Shown here piece by piece: positions 25,301 to 35,252 of a stretch of 64,000 bases of DNA. The notes below the pieces were generated by a model, which saw only the letters and a program-made list of their open reading frames with translations, ran no database searches and had not been told where the DNA came from. The stretch is from Agelaius tricolor (lineage: Eukaryota > Chordata > Aves > Passeriformes > Icteridae). Positions within the stretch are counted from its first letter, which is position 1. Each line of letters begins with the position of its first letter. A program made the translations under genes and the position numbers. The stretch covers positions 31,586,744 through 31,650,743 of the forward strand of contig JALJCS010000004.1 in NCBI GenBank assembly GCA_023055355.1. Direction: 5' to 3'.

Positions 25301-27054
25301 CAGAGCTGCCTGCAAATCAGCCACACTGATTCCCGTGTGTGACTGGAAATACACTGCACTGTGCAGTGACTACAAGACATAGAATTAAACATCTTGGTCT
25401 TCTAGCTACTGTCAGTTGGCTGCTGATAAAGTGTATTTCTAAATACTATCCTTTAGCTGCAACTCCTTTACAAGAGAAAGATGTCAAAATTGTCCTTCTT
25501 TCCTTTTATTCCTACAGATGTGCTAGTAGAGAGATTATTATGCCTACAGCAGACTCTTAAACTCCTTAGAAACTTTTTTTTTAAAGCCAGTGAATAGCAT
25601 TGAATATCAACCATTATACATAAAATTTATTTTCACCAGTGAATTTGTCGACCTGGCAATCCATCCCTCCCACTATGCTTTTCTGTGCTTTGGTTATCTC
25701 TGTAGTCTTGCTTGGGTCTGAGTGCAAAGGTGGCAGTGCCTCTGACTTTGACAGTGACTGAATAGTACCAACTATCTGCGGAAAAAAAAAGCTTTTGTGA
25801 ATTTGGTTCCCCCATTTCTATTCTGAACTACTTTTTCTGTAGATCTACAGGGGCTTTGAGATTGAGAGGGAAAAAAGGAATTTGGGGATTAAGCTTCAAA
25901 ATATCAGAGATAAATTAAATGAGGTCTGTCTTCAGGTTATTTCTGCTGTTGAACTACAGGATTGTAAGTAAGTGCTGGTGACACACTCATCTAGAACAAG
26001 CTGAAATACTTCTGGACAGAAAGCCTATCATTGCTGCTGCTGCAGGGTGGCTGGCAGGACTAAACCAGATCCTAGCCTCTGGCTTGTACCACAGCTTCAG
26101 TGCATGGCTGGGAGAAGGGGAAAGCCCATGGCTGACAAGATGTAATCCAAGTTAAGCATACGAAGTCAGTGACATGAGATAGTGGCACCCAGAATTATGG
26201 CTGAGACTGGAAGTTTCCTCATTACATCCAGCATATTAATTGCCAAAATGCACTAACTCCAAAGACACCTCTGAAAGAGGAGATGAAAATGTGCTAAAAA
26301 GCAACGACATTAGGATGAAGAGTGCTGGCACAGTAGAGAGAACTCCTTCCTGTCCCCTCATTCTGCAAGAATAAAAAAATTGATGTGATTTTTTTAAAGT
26401 CTTCTGGTATGAAGAAGATTTTTCGAAAGAAATTCAATTGCAATGGCTGTTAATCCACGTCCTAGATGGACAGGGAAACAAAGTAGTGCAGTGGGATGAA
26501 TTACACGTGTTTTGTAGCTGTGTGTCTTCTCCTACATCACCTGACCAGCTGCAAAGCCATGTGATGACATGGCTTGTGGCAAGAAGCCAGGCAGTTATGC
26601 ACTTATTTCAGGCCTTCCAAAGGACTGGATGTTAGCTCAGCAAAAGACCAAGTCATGGAGAGTGAAGACCCTTGCAACAAGCATTCGTACTCTTCAGCAA
26701 AGCAATGCAGTGAATCACAGGTGAGAAAGGTGCCTTCACTTTACATGTTAATGAAAAACCTGGTGCAGTGACATACAGATGAGAAGGTCTGGGTGTGTGG
26801 CTTAGAAATGTCTATGTAAAGAAGGGACAAGAAGAAGAAGTACAAATGTGGCAAGCAAAGGATTTGGGTATTTTCTGCATTTGCTTTCAGGGTGCAGTAA
26901 CACAGGCACTGAAGGTACTACTGTAAGCAGAACTCATTCATTTGGTGTCTCATGTTGTGTGGATGCATGTTTAAGAGCTTGCTAAGTTTTACAGTCATTC
27001 AAAAGTCCTCATTGTATAGGACATAAAATAATTTAGATCTATCATCTAGATACC
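22331..27054. other. gene-poor block
   Basis: No supported gene in about 4.7 kb. The sequence around 23990-24480 is more GC-rich, with open frames on both strands (105 codons plus, 78 codons minus), but these overlap each other and carry no domain. Confidence 0.55.
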
Positions 27055-27733
27055 TCTTATTGCATATCCTCTGGGAGATACTAAAATGGCAGATGTCAGG
27101 ATCCTGAGAGAGAGTAGCAGAGCAAATCACAGAATCACAGCCTTGGACTTCTCAAGGGCAGAATATAACCCCTTTAGAGATATGCTTGGAAAAATCCCAT
27201 GGGAGACAGTCCTGGAGAGAGGGGATGTCCAGGAGAGCTGCTGAGCTCCAAGCTCAACAATGGTCCCTCACAACAAGCAGAACCAGAGAGGGCAGGAGGC
27301 TGCGTGGTTGAGCAAGGAGCTCCAACTTGACATAGCCATACAGAGAAGGTGTACAGGAGGTGGAAGGAGGGGCAGACGGCCCAGGAGAACTACATAAATT
27401 CTGTGTGACTGCAGAAGGATGGGTTCAGGAAAGCCAAAGCTCATCTGGGGTTGAATATGGAAACAGAGGATATGAAGGAAAAAAAAGAAAGATTTCTAAA
27501 AAGGGTCCCCAGGAGTAAAGGGCATCCTATTCCAAATGTGGATCTGTGAGTGTATGGGCCAGGGATTTGATTGAAAAGAATACAGAAAAGACAAAGTTTC
27601 TGTGTGCTTTCTCTGCCTCAGCCTTCATGACTCCAGTCCCTGAGACAGAGGGGAAAGCCAGGGCAATGAGGACTTGCCCCTGATGGAGGACAGTCAAGTT
27701 AGAAAACATTAAGCAAACTAGTCTTACAAAAAT
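27055..27733 (+). mobile_element. CR1 LINE fragment (ORF2 linker region)
   Basis: From GGCAGATGTCAGGATCCTGA the sequence follows the CR1 ORF2 stretch between the endonuclease and the reverse transcriptase. Landmarks are GCTTGGAAAAATCCCATGGG, GGAGGCTGCGTGG followed by AGCAAGGAGCTCCAACTT (the trace of a WLNKELL-like motif), GTACAGGAGGTGGAAGGAGG, CTTTCTCTGCCTCAGCCTTC and GAGGACAGTCAAGTTAGA. Stops and indels break every frame. It is interrupted at 27734 by a 100-bp CR1 tail and resumes at 27834. The 27090-27310 part has an inverted partner at 30686-30945. The left edge is approximate. Confidence 0.85.
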
Positions 27734-27833
27734 AATGGTGTTGATAATGCCAAAGGGTATGGGCTGCTCACATAAGATTTGGACTTGATGATCCTGGTAG
27801 GTCCCTTCTAACTCAGAATATTCTGTGACTGTG
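27734..27833 (+). mobile_element. nested CR1 3'-end insertion, about 100 bp
   Basis: GGACTTGATGATCCTGGTAG, GTCCCTTCTAACTCAGAATA and TTCTGTGACTGTG is the sense 3' end of a CR1 (GATGATCTT...GGTCCCTTCCAAC...ATTCTGTGATT type). It sits exactly inside the surrounding CR1 ORF2 sequence: the host reads TTACAAAAAT at 27733 and continues AAATCCATGGGTTCTGATGG from 27834. AAAT is therefore repeated on both sides as a likely 4-bp target duplication. This is an extremely 5'-truncated insertion. Confidence 0.8.
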
Positions 27834-27910
27834 AAATCCATGGGTTCTGATGGAAGGCACCAAGTGCTGAGAGAGTTGCCTGATGTTGCTGTCTCTGGAG
27901 CCTCCACCAG
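27834..27910 (+). mobile_element. CR1 fragment resumed (start of RT domain)
   Basis: AAATCCATGGGTTCTGATGG followed by CACCAAGTGCTGAGAGAGTT and GCCTGATGTTGCT corresponds to the CR1 ORF2 block that in intact copies reads like MGPDGIHPRVLRELADV. Here one codon and the frame are damaged. It completes the host element interrupted at 27734-27833. Similarity is lost after about 27910. Confidence 0.78.
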
Positions 27911-27959
27911 TGAAGGAATGCAAAGTTCTGCTGGATGCAACTCTCAGCAGCCTGCTTGA

Positions 27960-28020
27960 CCCTTCTGTGAGTAGGGAGGCTGGACTAGATGTCCTCTGTA
28001 ATTTTGCTCTCCAGCCTCTC
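27960..28020 (+). mobile_element. CR1 3'-end-like fragment
   Basis: CTTCTGTGAGTAGGGAGGCT, GGACTAGATGTCCTCTGTAA and CTCTCCAGCCTCT resembles the CR1 tail motif GGGAGGTTGGACTAGATGA...TTCCAGCC. It is probably the degraded 3' end of the fragmented CR1 that begins at 27055, with the RT body deleted between. The terminal octamer repeats are gone. Confidence 0.6.
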
Positions 28021-29482
28021 ATTTTCTCCTCACTGTTTCATTTTTGTGTGGGGATGGAATTGTGCACTTCTGGGTGTTCCATAGCTCCATGGGTTACATG
28101 AGCTGGCTCCTGGGACACTGCCTCCCACATCTGCTGTGATAGCCAATGCCCCCCCCAGCTGCTTGGGGTGAGAGGAGAGGGGAATGCATGCTTCTTTCCA
28201 TAGAAGTCCTAGGCCTTGGCTACTGTAAAGCCAGCAATGACAGGGTTAACCAAGACTGTGAAAGCAGGTTTTTCAGAGCACAGACTAGCTTTCAGCTTGA
28301 AAGCATACTGTAGCTTTGAGGAGAGTTTTTCATTATTGGATAGAATCCAGCATCTCACCATCTATGTTACAGTTTGCTCAAAGGCAGGCAGATTATGAAG
28401 AAATAGAAGCCACATCTGTGTCAGCTACATTTATCCCATCTGCTTTTTATTTTATCAACTTGGAAAGTAAATCCTAGTCATCACAAAAGCCTGTTTTATA
28501 TGGATTAGTGCAAATAGTTTGGCACTGACAAAACATATGTATAAAAGTTTTTCCTTCTTGACAACACATTTAAAAATTAAATTTCCAGGGGATTTAATTA
28601 CCATTAAAAGCTTTCACCATTTATTTCAGGACATTATTCAGTGCCTGCAACCCTCATTCAGGTAGTTCTGTGTTTCTCTTGGCCGTCATTTTTGCAACAG
28701 GTTATTAAAAAATAATACCACACCATGGTTTGAAATACAGCATGGGTATGGGTGCTCCTGATTTATCTCTGCTCAGGTCAGTGTTGCTACTGCTATCAGG
28801 TAAAGGTAGGAGACTGGAGTGGATACGGGAAGTGAGAAGGGATAGCAAACAGGAGACACAAGGGGACAGGAAGCACAGATCCATAACACATATTCTCCTG
28901 TAACTCAGGCCTGCACCAGGCATCACCAGTAACCACAGCATGCAATACTGTTTACAGAGCAACCAGGCGCTTCTCTCTGATCTCGTTATGCTATTAGCCT
29001 AAGCACACATAACCTCAATTGTCTGGAAAGGAGAAACCTTTCATTTCTGATTTAGTTCTGTGAGCACTGGCCATTTGTTCCCATGCCAACATTGGTTAAT
29101 TGATTTCTTCTCTCAATTTTTTTTTTTGTTCAATCTCCTCACTTCTTGTGTATGTCTCTTGAGAAGTCAAAACCTTCCAAGACAACAAAGGTTTTACTAT
29201 ACTAAACAAGTTGAAGTAATTTAATAATTTTTCCAGTCTTACACCTTTCTCAGTTTAGAATCTTTCTTTGCACAGTGTGCTGAGGAAATGTTGCCAATGC
29301 CTTGTATAATGACATTAATATGTTCTTATCTCTACTGGAATTGATTAATGCATCAGACAGAGTGTTTTTGATCTTCCCAGGTACAGAGGAGCTGCATCAT
29401 TTTCACCAAGGCACAGTATGTTCAGTTCTTACTTGCTGGGTTCTACATGGAGTACATCTGAAAGCTCTTTTAAAAGCATTCT
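28021..29482. other. unique non-coding sequence
   Basis: No gene or repeat recognised. The stretch around 28430-28640 is AT-rich with homeobox-like TTAATTACCATTAAAAGC words, which might belong to a conserved non-coding element, but this cannot be shown from one sequence. Confidence 0.5.
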
Positions 29483-29628
29483 AGTATGGCTGTCCCCATT
29501 TTACAAAGGCAGTTCAGATGATGAAAAAACTTGCCCAAGGCCACACAGCAGACTGATAGACAAAATAAAGTGAAGTATGTGTGTATCTTGACCAACAAAT
29601 CCTTTGTCCTCTAAGCTACAGACTGCAA
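29483..29628 (+). mobile_element. MIR-type SINE
   Basis: GTCCCCATTTTACAAAGGCA, then GATGATGAAAAAACTTGCCC and AAGGCCACACAGCAG match the conserved core of MIR, an ancient tRNA-derived SINE of amniotes (core CCCCATTTTACAGATGAGGA...CTTGCCCAAGGTCACACAGC). The 3' portion, CTTGACCAACAAATCCTTTG followed by TCCTCTAAGCTACAGACTGC, also follows the MIR order. Divergence is high, as expected for an insertion of that age. It has no coding capacity. Confidence 0.85.
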
Positions 29629-30264
29629 AAACAACTCAGGCCTTTTTAATCTAAGGCTTAGACAAAATAAAGTTAAATATTGCAATTAAGGAGGATGGAA
29701 GACCTTTTGATAAACCAGAAAGTGACCCTCGTATGAAATTCTGTTGACATTATATCCACAGCACTTCAAAAAAATCCCAGGAAACATGCCAGAGCACATC
29801 ATTGCTTTGTACTCATGGCAGTTTTCATCTGTGGAGTAAGGCTATCCTTGCCAGGTCAGAAATAATTTCCAGCTTTCAAGGAGACAAATAGCTGTATTAC
29901 AGGCTCAAGTAATACTGCATTGCCCTGATTCTGCAAGACTTAGATGTTTTTACTTTATTCATTGTGATTAGTAGCAGCTGCTTACATGGCTTTTCATTAA
30001 ATACTCAAATGAATGCTTGGAAGATTTTAGTCAAAAAGTCGTTGGGAATAATAGAAGCATCTGAATTTGGGACCTCTGTCCCAACCACTGTTCCCCACTA
30101 GGTTTCTTAAAATATTGCCATGGTCACTTTTCTTTGAGACAAAGAGAAAGCCTCTTGGGAAGTAGGTACTGCTTACATTTTATTGCTTGAAGCAAGGTCT
30201 GAAAGAGTAACCTTCACTGAGTTCAGATCTAATTACAAGTTTCTAAACATGTTACCCTGACTAA
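29629..30264. other. unique non-coding sequence
   Basis: No supported feature between the MIR and the minus-strand CR1 tail. No frame of 60 codons or more lies fully inside. Confidence 0.55.
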
Positions 30265-30565
30265 AGAAACACAGAACTGTTGAGGTTGGGAGGTATTGGT
30301 GAAAATTGCCCTGCCCAAGCCCCTGTTCGAAGTAGATCAGCCATGGCAGCTTACTGAGAGGTGTGCCAAGCAACACTGAATATCTCCAAGGCTGGAGACT
30401 TCACAACCTCTCTGGACAACCAGTATTTGACCACACTCATGGAAAAACCCTCAAAGGTTTTTCTCATGTTTTAGTGAAGTTTCATGTACTTTAATTTTTG
30501 TCTCTTGCTCCTTCAAGGGATGTGACCAAGAGGAGTTTAGCACCATTTATCTTTATTCTCTACCC
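30265..30565 (-). mobile_element. CR1 LINE 3' end
   Basis: At the left, AAACACAGAACTGTTGAGGT and TGGGAGGTATTGGTGAAAAT, followed by CCCTGCCCAAGCCCCTGTTC, is the degraded sense 3' end of CR1 on the minus strand. GACTTCACAACCTCTCTGGA and GTTTTTCTCATGTTTTAGTG follow in the order seen in bird CR1 3' untranslated regions. It ends near 30565. Together with 30686-31105 it probably forms one rearranged copy with most of the RT deleted. Confidence 0.82.
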
Positions 30566-30685
30566 ACTGTCCCAGCCTTAACATGGATGTTAGGAGGTGG
30601 AGAGTTTGACATCTTGCTGAAGTGCAAAAGAATACTATTCACTTCTCTTCCTGTGTTCATCAAGAAAGTCATCCCTTTGTAGAAA
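30566..30685. other. unassigned spacer between two CR1 pieces
   Basis: About 120 bp lies between the CR1 tail and the CR1 linker segment and matches neither clearly. It may be heavily diverged CR1 or filler left at a deletion junction. Confidence 0.4.
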
Positions 30686-31105
30686 GCACGCAGCCTCCTG
30701 CCCTCTCTGTCCCTGCTTGTTGGCAAGGACTGTTGTTGACCTTGGAGCCCAGCAGCCCTCTTGGACTCCTCCTCTCTCCAGTGCTGTCTCCCATGGGATT
30801 TTGGCAAGCAGATCTCTAAAACAAGGAAAAAAAAAAATTCTAATTCTGCCCTTCAGAAGTCCAAGGCTGTGATTTTGTGATTTGCTCTGCTACTCTCCCG
30901 CAGGATCCTGACATCTGCCATCTCATGGTCACTGCAATCAAGGATGCCATGAAACCTCATATCCCCAGCTAGTTCCATCTGGTTTGTAAGTATCTGGTCC
31001 AGCTGAGCATCTTTTTTCTTGGCTCCTTAATCACCTGTGTCAGGAAGCTATTGTTCACAATTTTATTGGAAATGTCCTGTATATCAGGTCTATTGGTAAC
31101 AAAAA
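30686..31105 (-). mobile_element. CR1 LINE fragment (ORF2 endonuclease end and linker)
   Basis: Reverse-complemented, this reads CATCTGGGTG-type endonuclease-end sequence near 31105. It then passes through AGATGGCAGATGTCAGGATC, GGGAGAGTAGCAGAGCAAAT, AAAATCCCATGGGAGACAGC and GGCAGGAGGCTGCGTGC near 30686. The part 30686-30945 matches the plus-strand CR1 at 27090-27310 over more than 200 bp with scattered substitutions and indels, including an extra A-rich patch at 30824-30838. The TCACCTGTGTCAGGAAGCTA word at about 31033-31052 is typical of the antisense CR1 endonuclease region. Frames are broken throughout. Confidence 0.8.
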
Positions 31106-32659
31106 ATAAGTACACCACACTTCTTTTTGGAGATAATATCACGTAGCTTCATAGATGTAGGTTTTTTCCCTACTGAAAAAATGCTGGCCTCAACCCAAAA
31201 CATTCATCTGTAGTATTTGCTTAATGCACAAATCAGGAGTCTATAGACTTGGATACAGGACTGAGGATTACAGTGACTTGTTCCTCAAATGAAATTGGCA
31301 CAGATATCAGGTTTTCCACCTCATCAAGCAGTGGAATGACAGTTCAGATTGTCAGCAAGTTCTCTATTTTAGGAGCAATACATATATTCTGCTGTGTTGT
31401 GGCTTACAGAAAAACAGAAACATAGTTTTGAATTTCTGAAAGATTTCTGCTGCACAGATTTGTGAATAGGTACCAAATTGCATTGACTCTAAACTTATAT
31501 TTTTATTATATTAATTTGCCATCTCATTATACTACAGTTAATTCATTGTTTGCTCTACGTTTATTTGCTTTTTATGCTAGTAGCTTTGCTGTGAGGAGGA
31601 CTTTTATAATGCACCCATGAAGGTGTTATTATGCAGTGATAGTCTCTAAAATAGAGCTCATTTTTGCTCTACTCCCTACTTAATATTTAACTTGCAGTAA
31701 TAGTTTGAGAGATTTGCTTGGGTTTGGTTTGTGACTTTTTGAGAGAGGTGGGAGAAATTATGTGGCTGTTTTGTATGTAAACCAAAATGGAGGAATGATT
31801 TTTCTGCCAATATGTATTTAATAACTTGAGTTTATCTGGAAGAGGAGATGAGGCTTTTTTATTTCAGTGAATGGAAAATCACCAAGTGGGATAGGGCATT
31901 ACTAATTACCCTTTTACCATTTTTAGCTCTGCATTCTTGACTGACTGTAAGGTTCCCTAGAGTCTCTTCCAAGTCCCTGGCTGGAGAAGGGAATGGAGAA
32001 AGGAACATGGCTGAAAAAGGGGAGACAGCAATGACATGGACTTCGAGAGTGGTTTTAATGCTGTCAAATGGATTAAGCCCTGTGACACTAGGAACAGTTG
32101 CTTGGGAAGCAGTCCTTGCAAGTGTGATGTTCTTACAAAAAATCTTTCATCTTACTGGCTGAAATGTGCTGAATGGGGGCTGCAGGGGACAATGCAGCTT
32201 TTACTGCTGAGTAAGACTTCAAGAAGTGTTTTGTTTTTCATTTTACCAATTTTCCAGTCTTCTTGCTCCTTTGGCATGTTGCCAGCTTCTGCTAAAAGTA
32301 CAATGAATATTGTACTTGTTCTTGCAGAGGTGTCACTTGCTGAGTTTAAAGAACTATAAAACTTCCAAGTGCTTTTGTATTACCACATGTGCAAAAAGAG
32401 TCTAAAGTCTAAGTCCTTTTCCAAGCATATTATTTATTATAGAAAAATTAATCACACTTTCCATTTTCTTAACCACAGTTTTGTCCATTGTATTAAAACT
32501 TGGAGTAAAGTCTATGTATTGATAAACCCATTCAAGTTGAGATTCAACTTGTGAAATAGCTTGACATCTTAAAATATGTTAGCAGAAATCTTTATTAGTA
32601 AAGGATTGGTTAATAAGGTAAAAATCTAGAATTAGTATCTTGACTTGTGTATGTTGTCT
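31106..32659. other. unique AT-rich non-coding sequence
   Basis: No recognisable gene or mobile element. A 107-codon plus-strand frame at 32036-32359 and a 61-codon frame at 32369-32554 have no domain or splice support. Confidence 0.55.
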
Positions 32660-33780
32660 CTAGATTTCAGTAAAGCATTTGACTCCATCTCCCACAGGAT
32701 CCTCCTAGGAAAACTGCTTGTGGCTTGGATGAGTGGACTCTTCGATGGGTAAAAAAACTACCAGGATGACCAGGCCCAGAGAGTGGTGGTGAATGGAACT
32801 AAATCAAGTTGGTGGCCAGTCACCAATGGTGCTCCCCAGGGCTCTTTTTGTTGTGTTGAACATCTTTATCAATTTCTGGGTGTTGCAATTGAGTGTCCCC
32901 TCAGTCAGTTTGCAGATGACACCAAGCTGGGTGGGAGTGCTGATCTGCTGGAGGGCAGGAAGGCTCTGCAGAGGGATCTGGACAGGCTGGACCATGGGCC
33001 CAGGCCAGTGGTGTGAGGTTCAACAAGGCCCAGTGCTGGGTCCTGCCCTTGGGTCACAGCAAGCCCAGGCAGTGCCACAGGCTGGGGCAGAGTGGCTGCA
33101 AAGCTGCCACAGGAAAAGGCCCTGGGGGTGCTGGTGACAGCAGCTGAACAGGAGCCAGCAGTGCCCAGGTGGCCAAGAAGGCCAATGGCATCCTGGCCTG
33201 TGCCAGCAATGGTGTGGCCAGCAGGAGCAGGGCAGGGATTGGCCCCCTGTACTCAGCACTGGTGAGGCTGCACCTCAAATCCTCTGCTCAGTTTTGGGCC
33301 CCTCACTTTAAAATAGACACTGAATTCCTGGAACATGTCCAGAGAATGGCAACATAGCTTGTGAAAGCTTTAAAACCTGTCACAGAGGAGCCTCTGAAGG
33401 AGCTGCTTTTCTTTAGTCTTTAGAGAAAAGGAGGCTCAGGGTGGACCTCATTGCTCTCTACAACTGCCAGAAGGGAGGCTGCAGTGAGGTAAGGGTTGAT
33501 CTCTTCTGCTGTCCTTGCAGTGAGAGGATGAGAGGAAATTACCTGAAGCTGAGATAGGGGAAATTCTAATATTCGATTTTTTTCTTTCACTTTTAGGGTG
33601 GTCAAGCATTGTAATAAGTTGCTCAGGGAGGTGGTAGAGAAACCATCCCTGCAAGTATGTAAAAGCCATCTGGATCTTGTGATCTGGTTTAGGGGTAACA
33701 GGGGTAGTACTGGGTGGATGACTGGATGATCTTGTAGGTCTCTTCCAGCCTTGATGATTTTGTGATTTAAATAATGTTTT
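32660..33780 (+). mobile_element. CR1 LINE, 5'-truncated copy
   Basis: Similarity starts abruptly at CTAGATTTCAGTAAAGCATT (the DFSKAFD block of the reverse transcriptase) and runs through the RT C-terminal half into the 3' UTR. It passes GGGTGGTCAAGCATTGTAAT and TTGCTCAGGGAGGTGGTAGA, ending with GACTGGATGATCTTGTAGGT, CTCTTCCAGCCTTGATGATT and TTGTGATTT. That tail is a degraded CR1 3' end. About 1.1 kb remains of a roughly 4-5 kb element. The 32902-33235 segment is almost identical to 15851-16181 in inverted orientation. Confidence 0.95.
32662..33357 (+). pseudogene. CR1 ORF2 reverse-transcriptase remnant
   Basis: Conserved RT blocks are visible in order but in different frames. DFSKAFDSISHRILL starts near 32665. 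[20 protein letters not shown] is near 32909 and keeps the catalytic Asp-Asp pair that the 16.1-kb copy has lost. [20 protein letters not shown] starts at 33169, then [20 protein letters not shown] and a stop at 33357. Frame breaks lie near 32990-33020 (DHGPRPVV followed by a stop) and before 33169. The product cannot be functional. The frame breaks in the central part are the same as in the copy at 15.6-16.6 kb. Confidence 0.93.
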
Positions 33781-35105
33781 AGTGTTTTCATGCAGAAGAA
33801 AGTAAGTGGAAGGCAGTGAGTAAAGAACAGATGGACTGTAAGGACGACTTGCATATGAAGTCTTTACTATTCAAGGCTGGTAAGAAAATAAAACAAAATG
33901 ACACCATTCGTGGAAAAACTTACGACCTCCGGGAATTGCTTATTTACCTGCATTAACCAGTTGCCTGCTGCAGTGTTGAGGCTGTCAGCTATAGGAAACA
34001 CTTCAGAAGTTGGTTTTACACAAAAGGCCTCATGGGAATATAATTCAGCCACCACCATGCTGAAGTGTGTCTCTTCTTTCCCTATTTGTTGTGCTTTCAT
34101 CCAACTCTTGGTATGCATTACAGAATTTGTGTGGAGATGGAAAATGCATAGAAATACAAGCATACAGCCATTTTCTTCAGGACTCCTGGAAATTAAAGCT
34201 ATGTACTGGTTACAATGTGTAGAGATGAGAAACTGATATTTCTTGTCACTGGCTAGGCTCTTCTGTGTAAAGGCTAAAATCTGTGCTGTCTTTCTCTGTA
34301 CAACAGAGATATCCCATGGTAAAGCTCTTAAGAGTGCCTCATCACTTGGTTTCACAGATCCACAGATTTATCAGTGGTGTCAGAGCTGAGAAGAAGGTGC
34401 ATTTAATACATTCTGTTAACACATTATTCAAGTTCAAGATTCATCTGGGCTTAGCTTTCTCCTCTGACATACTAAATTCTATAGCCAAGAGTGCAACTGA
34501 AAACAGCCATGCAGCTGCAGTCACTAACCTAAATACTTCCCCATGTTCTCACAGAACTCTGTGCTCTCCCCCTCCTAACTGGTACCATCTACATAGCAAT
34601 GGGACTCACTGCTATGGAGCATGACAGAGTGTTCAATAAAATACTTTCCACCTCTTTCTCTGAGAGATGAGTAACTTCAATGCCTCAATGCACGTATCCC
34701 CATCTAATGACATTTAATATGACCTTAGTGCTGAACAAGTTTCAGCAAGAGGAGTTTAAAGGTCAGGGAAAGCAGCAGGAATGGATGAGCTCCATATGAA
34801 AACATGTTTATATCTTGTAAAACAAGAAGCACACAATTAGCCCTGCTGTGAATATGGACAGGTGCGCCAATTTCTAGAAGAAACTTCTAGACAGAGGTGA
34901 AGTTTAATAGCTACCATTTTAAAAAAGCCTTTTAAAAACTGTTTTTAAAAAGGATGGTTTTAGTACCAAGTTCTGCACTGAAGAAGCATCTTATTTTTCT
35001 ATAAAAGTGAAACAGAAATATTTAATGACTTTTTGTACTTCTTTGCCTTGCATCCAATTTTTACAGCAGGCAGAACTCTCTAAGAACTGATAGACATCTA
35101 ACAGA
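33781..35105. other. non-coding block with a 162-codon chance frame
   Basis: No recognised repeat. The minus-strand frame 33867-34355 is joint longest in the window (162 codons), but a 112-codon plus-strand frame overlaps it. It also has no signal peptide, domain or known motif and no splice context. I treat it as chance, so no CDS is called. Confidence 0.5.
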
Positions 35106-35143
35106 TCCATTTGATCCCAGATCAAGTCCATTTGATCCCAGAT
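35106..35143. repeat. 17-bp direct repeat, period 21
   Basis: TCCATTTGATCCCAGAT occurs at 35106-35122 and again at 35127-35143, separated by CAAG. It lies just upstream of the CR1 tail at 35160. Confidence 0.85.
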
Positions 35144-35159
35144 AACATTAGTTTTTGGA

Positions 35160-35252
35160 AACTGGATTTGGACTCAATGGAGTTGGTCTCAGTATGGACT
35201 TGAGGATACTTATGGGTCTCTTTCAACTTGAGATGTTCCATGATTCTAAGTA
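35160..35252 (+). mobile_element. CR1 LINE 3' end, short
   Basis: GACTTGAGGATACTTATGGG, TCTCTTTCAACTTGAGATGT and TCCATGATTCTAAG fit the CR1 sense tail (GATGATCTTT..GGTCTCTTCCAACTTGAAAT..TTCTATGATTCTA). Only about 90 bp is recognisable. The 5' edge is approximate. Confidence 0.75.

Noticed and set aside
27527..27940. 137-codon minus-strand open frame
   Set aside because: It is antisense to fragmented CR1 ORF2 sequence.
28570..28620. AT-rich homeobox-like words as a conserved non-coding element
   Set aside because: Conservation cannot be seen in one sequence, and such words are frequent in AT-rich DNA.
33867..34355. 162-codon minus-strand open frame
   Set aside because: No recognisable domain, an overlapping 112-codon frame on the other strand, and a length that is not surprising for 64 kb of such DNA.
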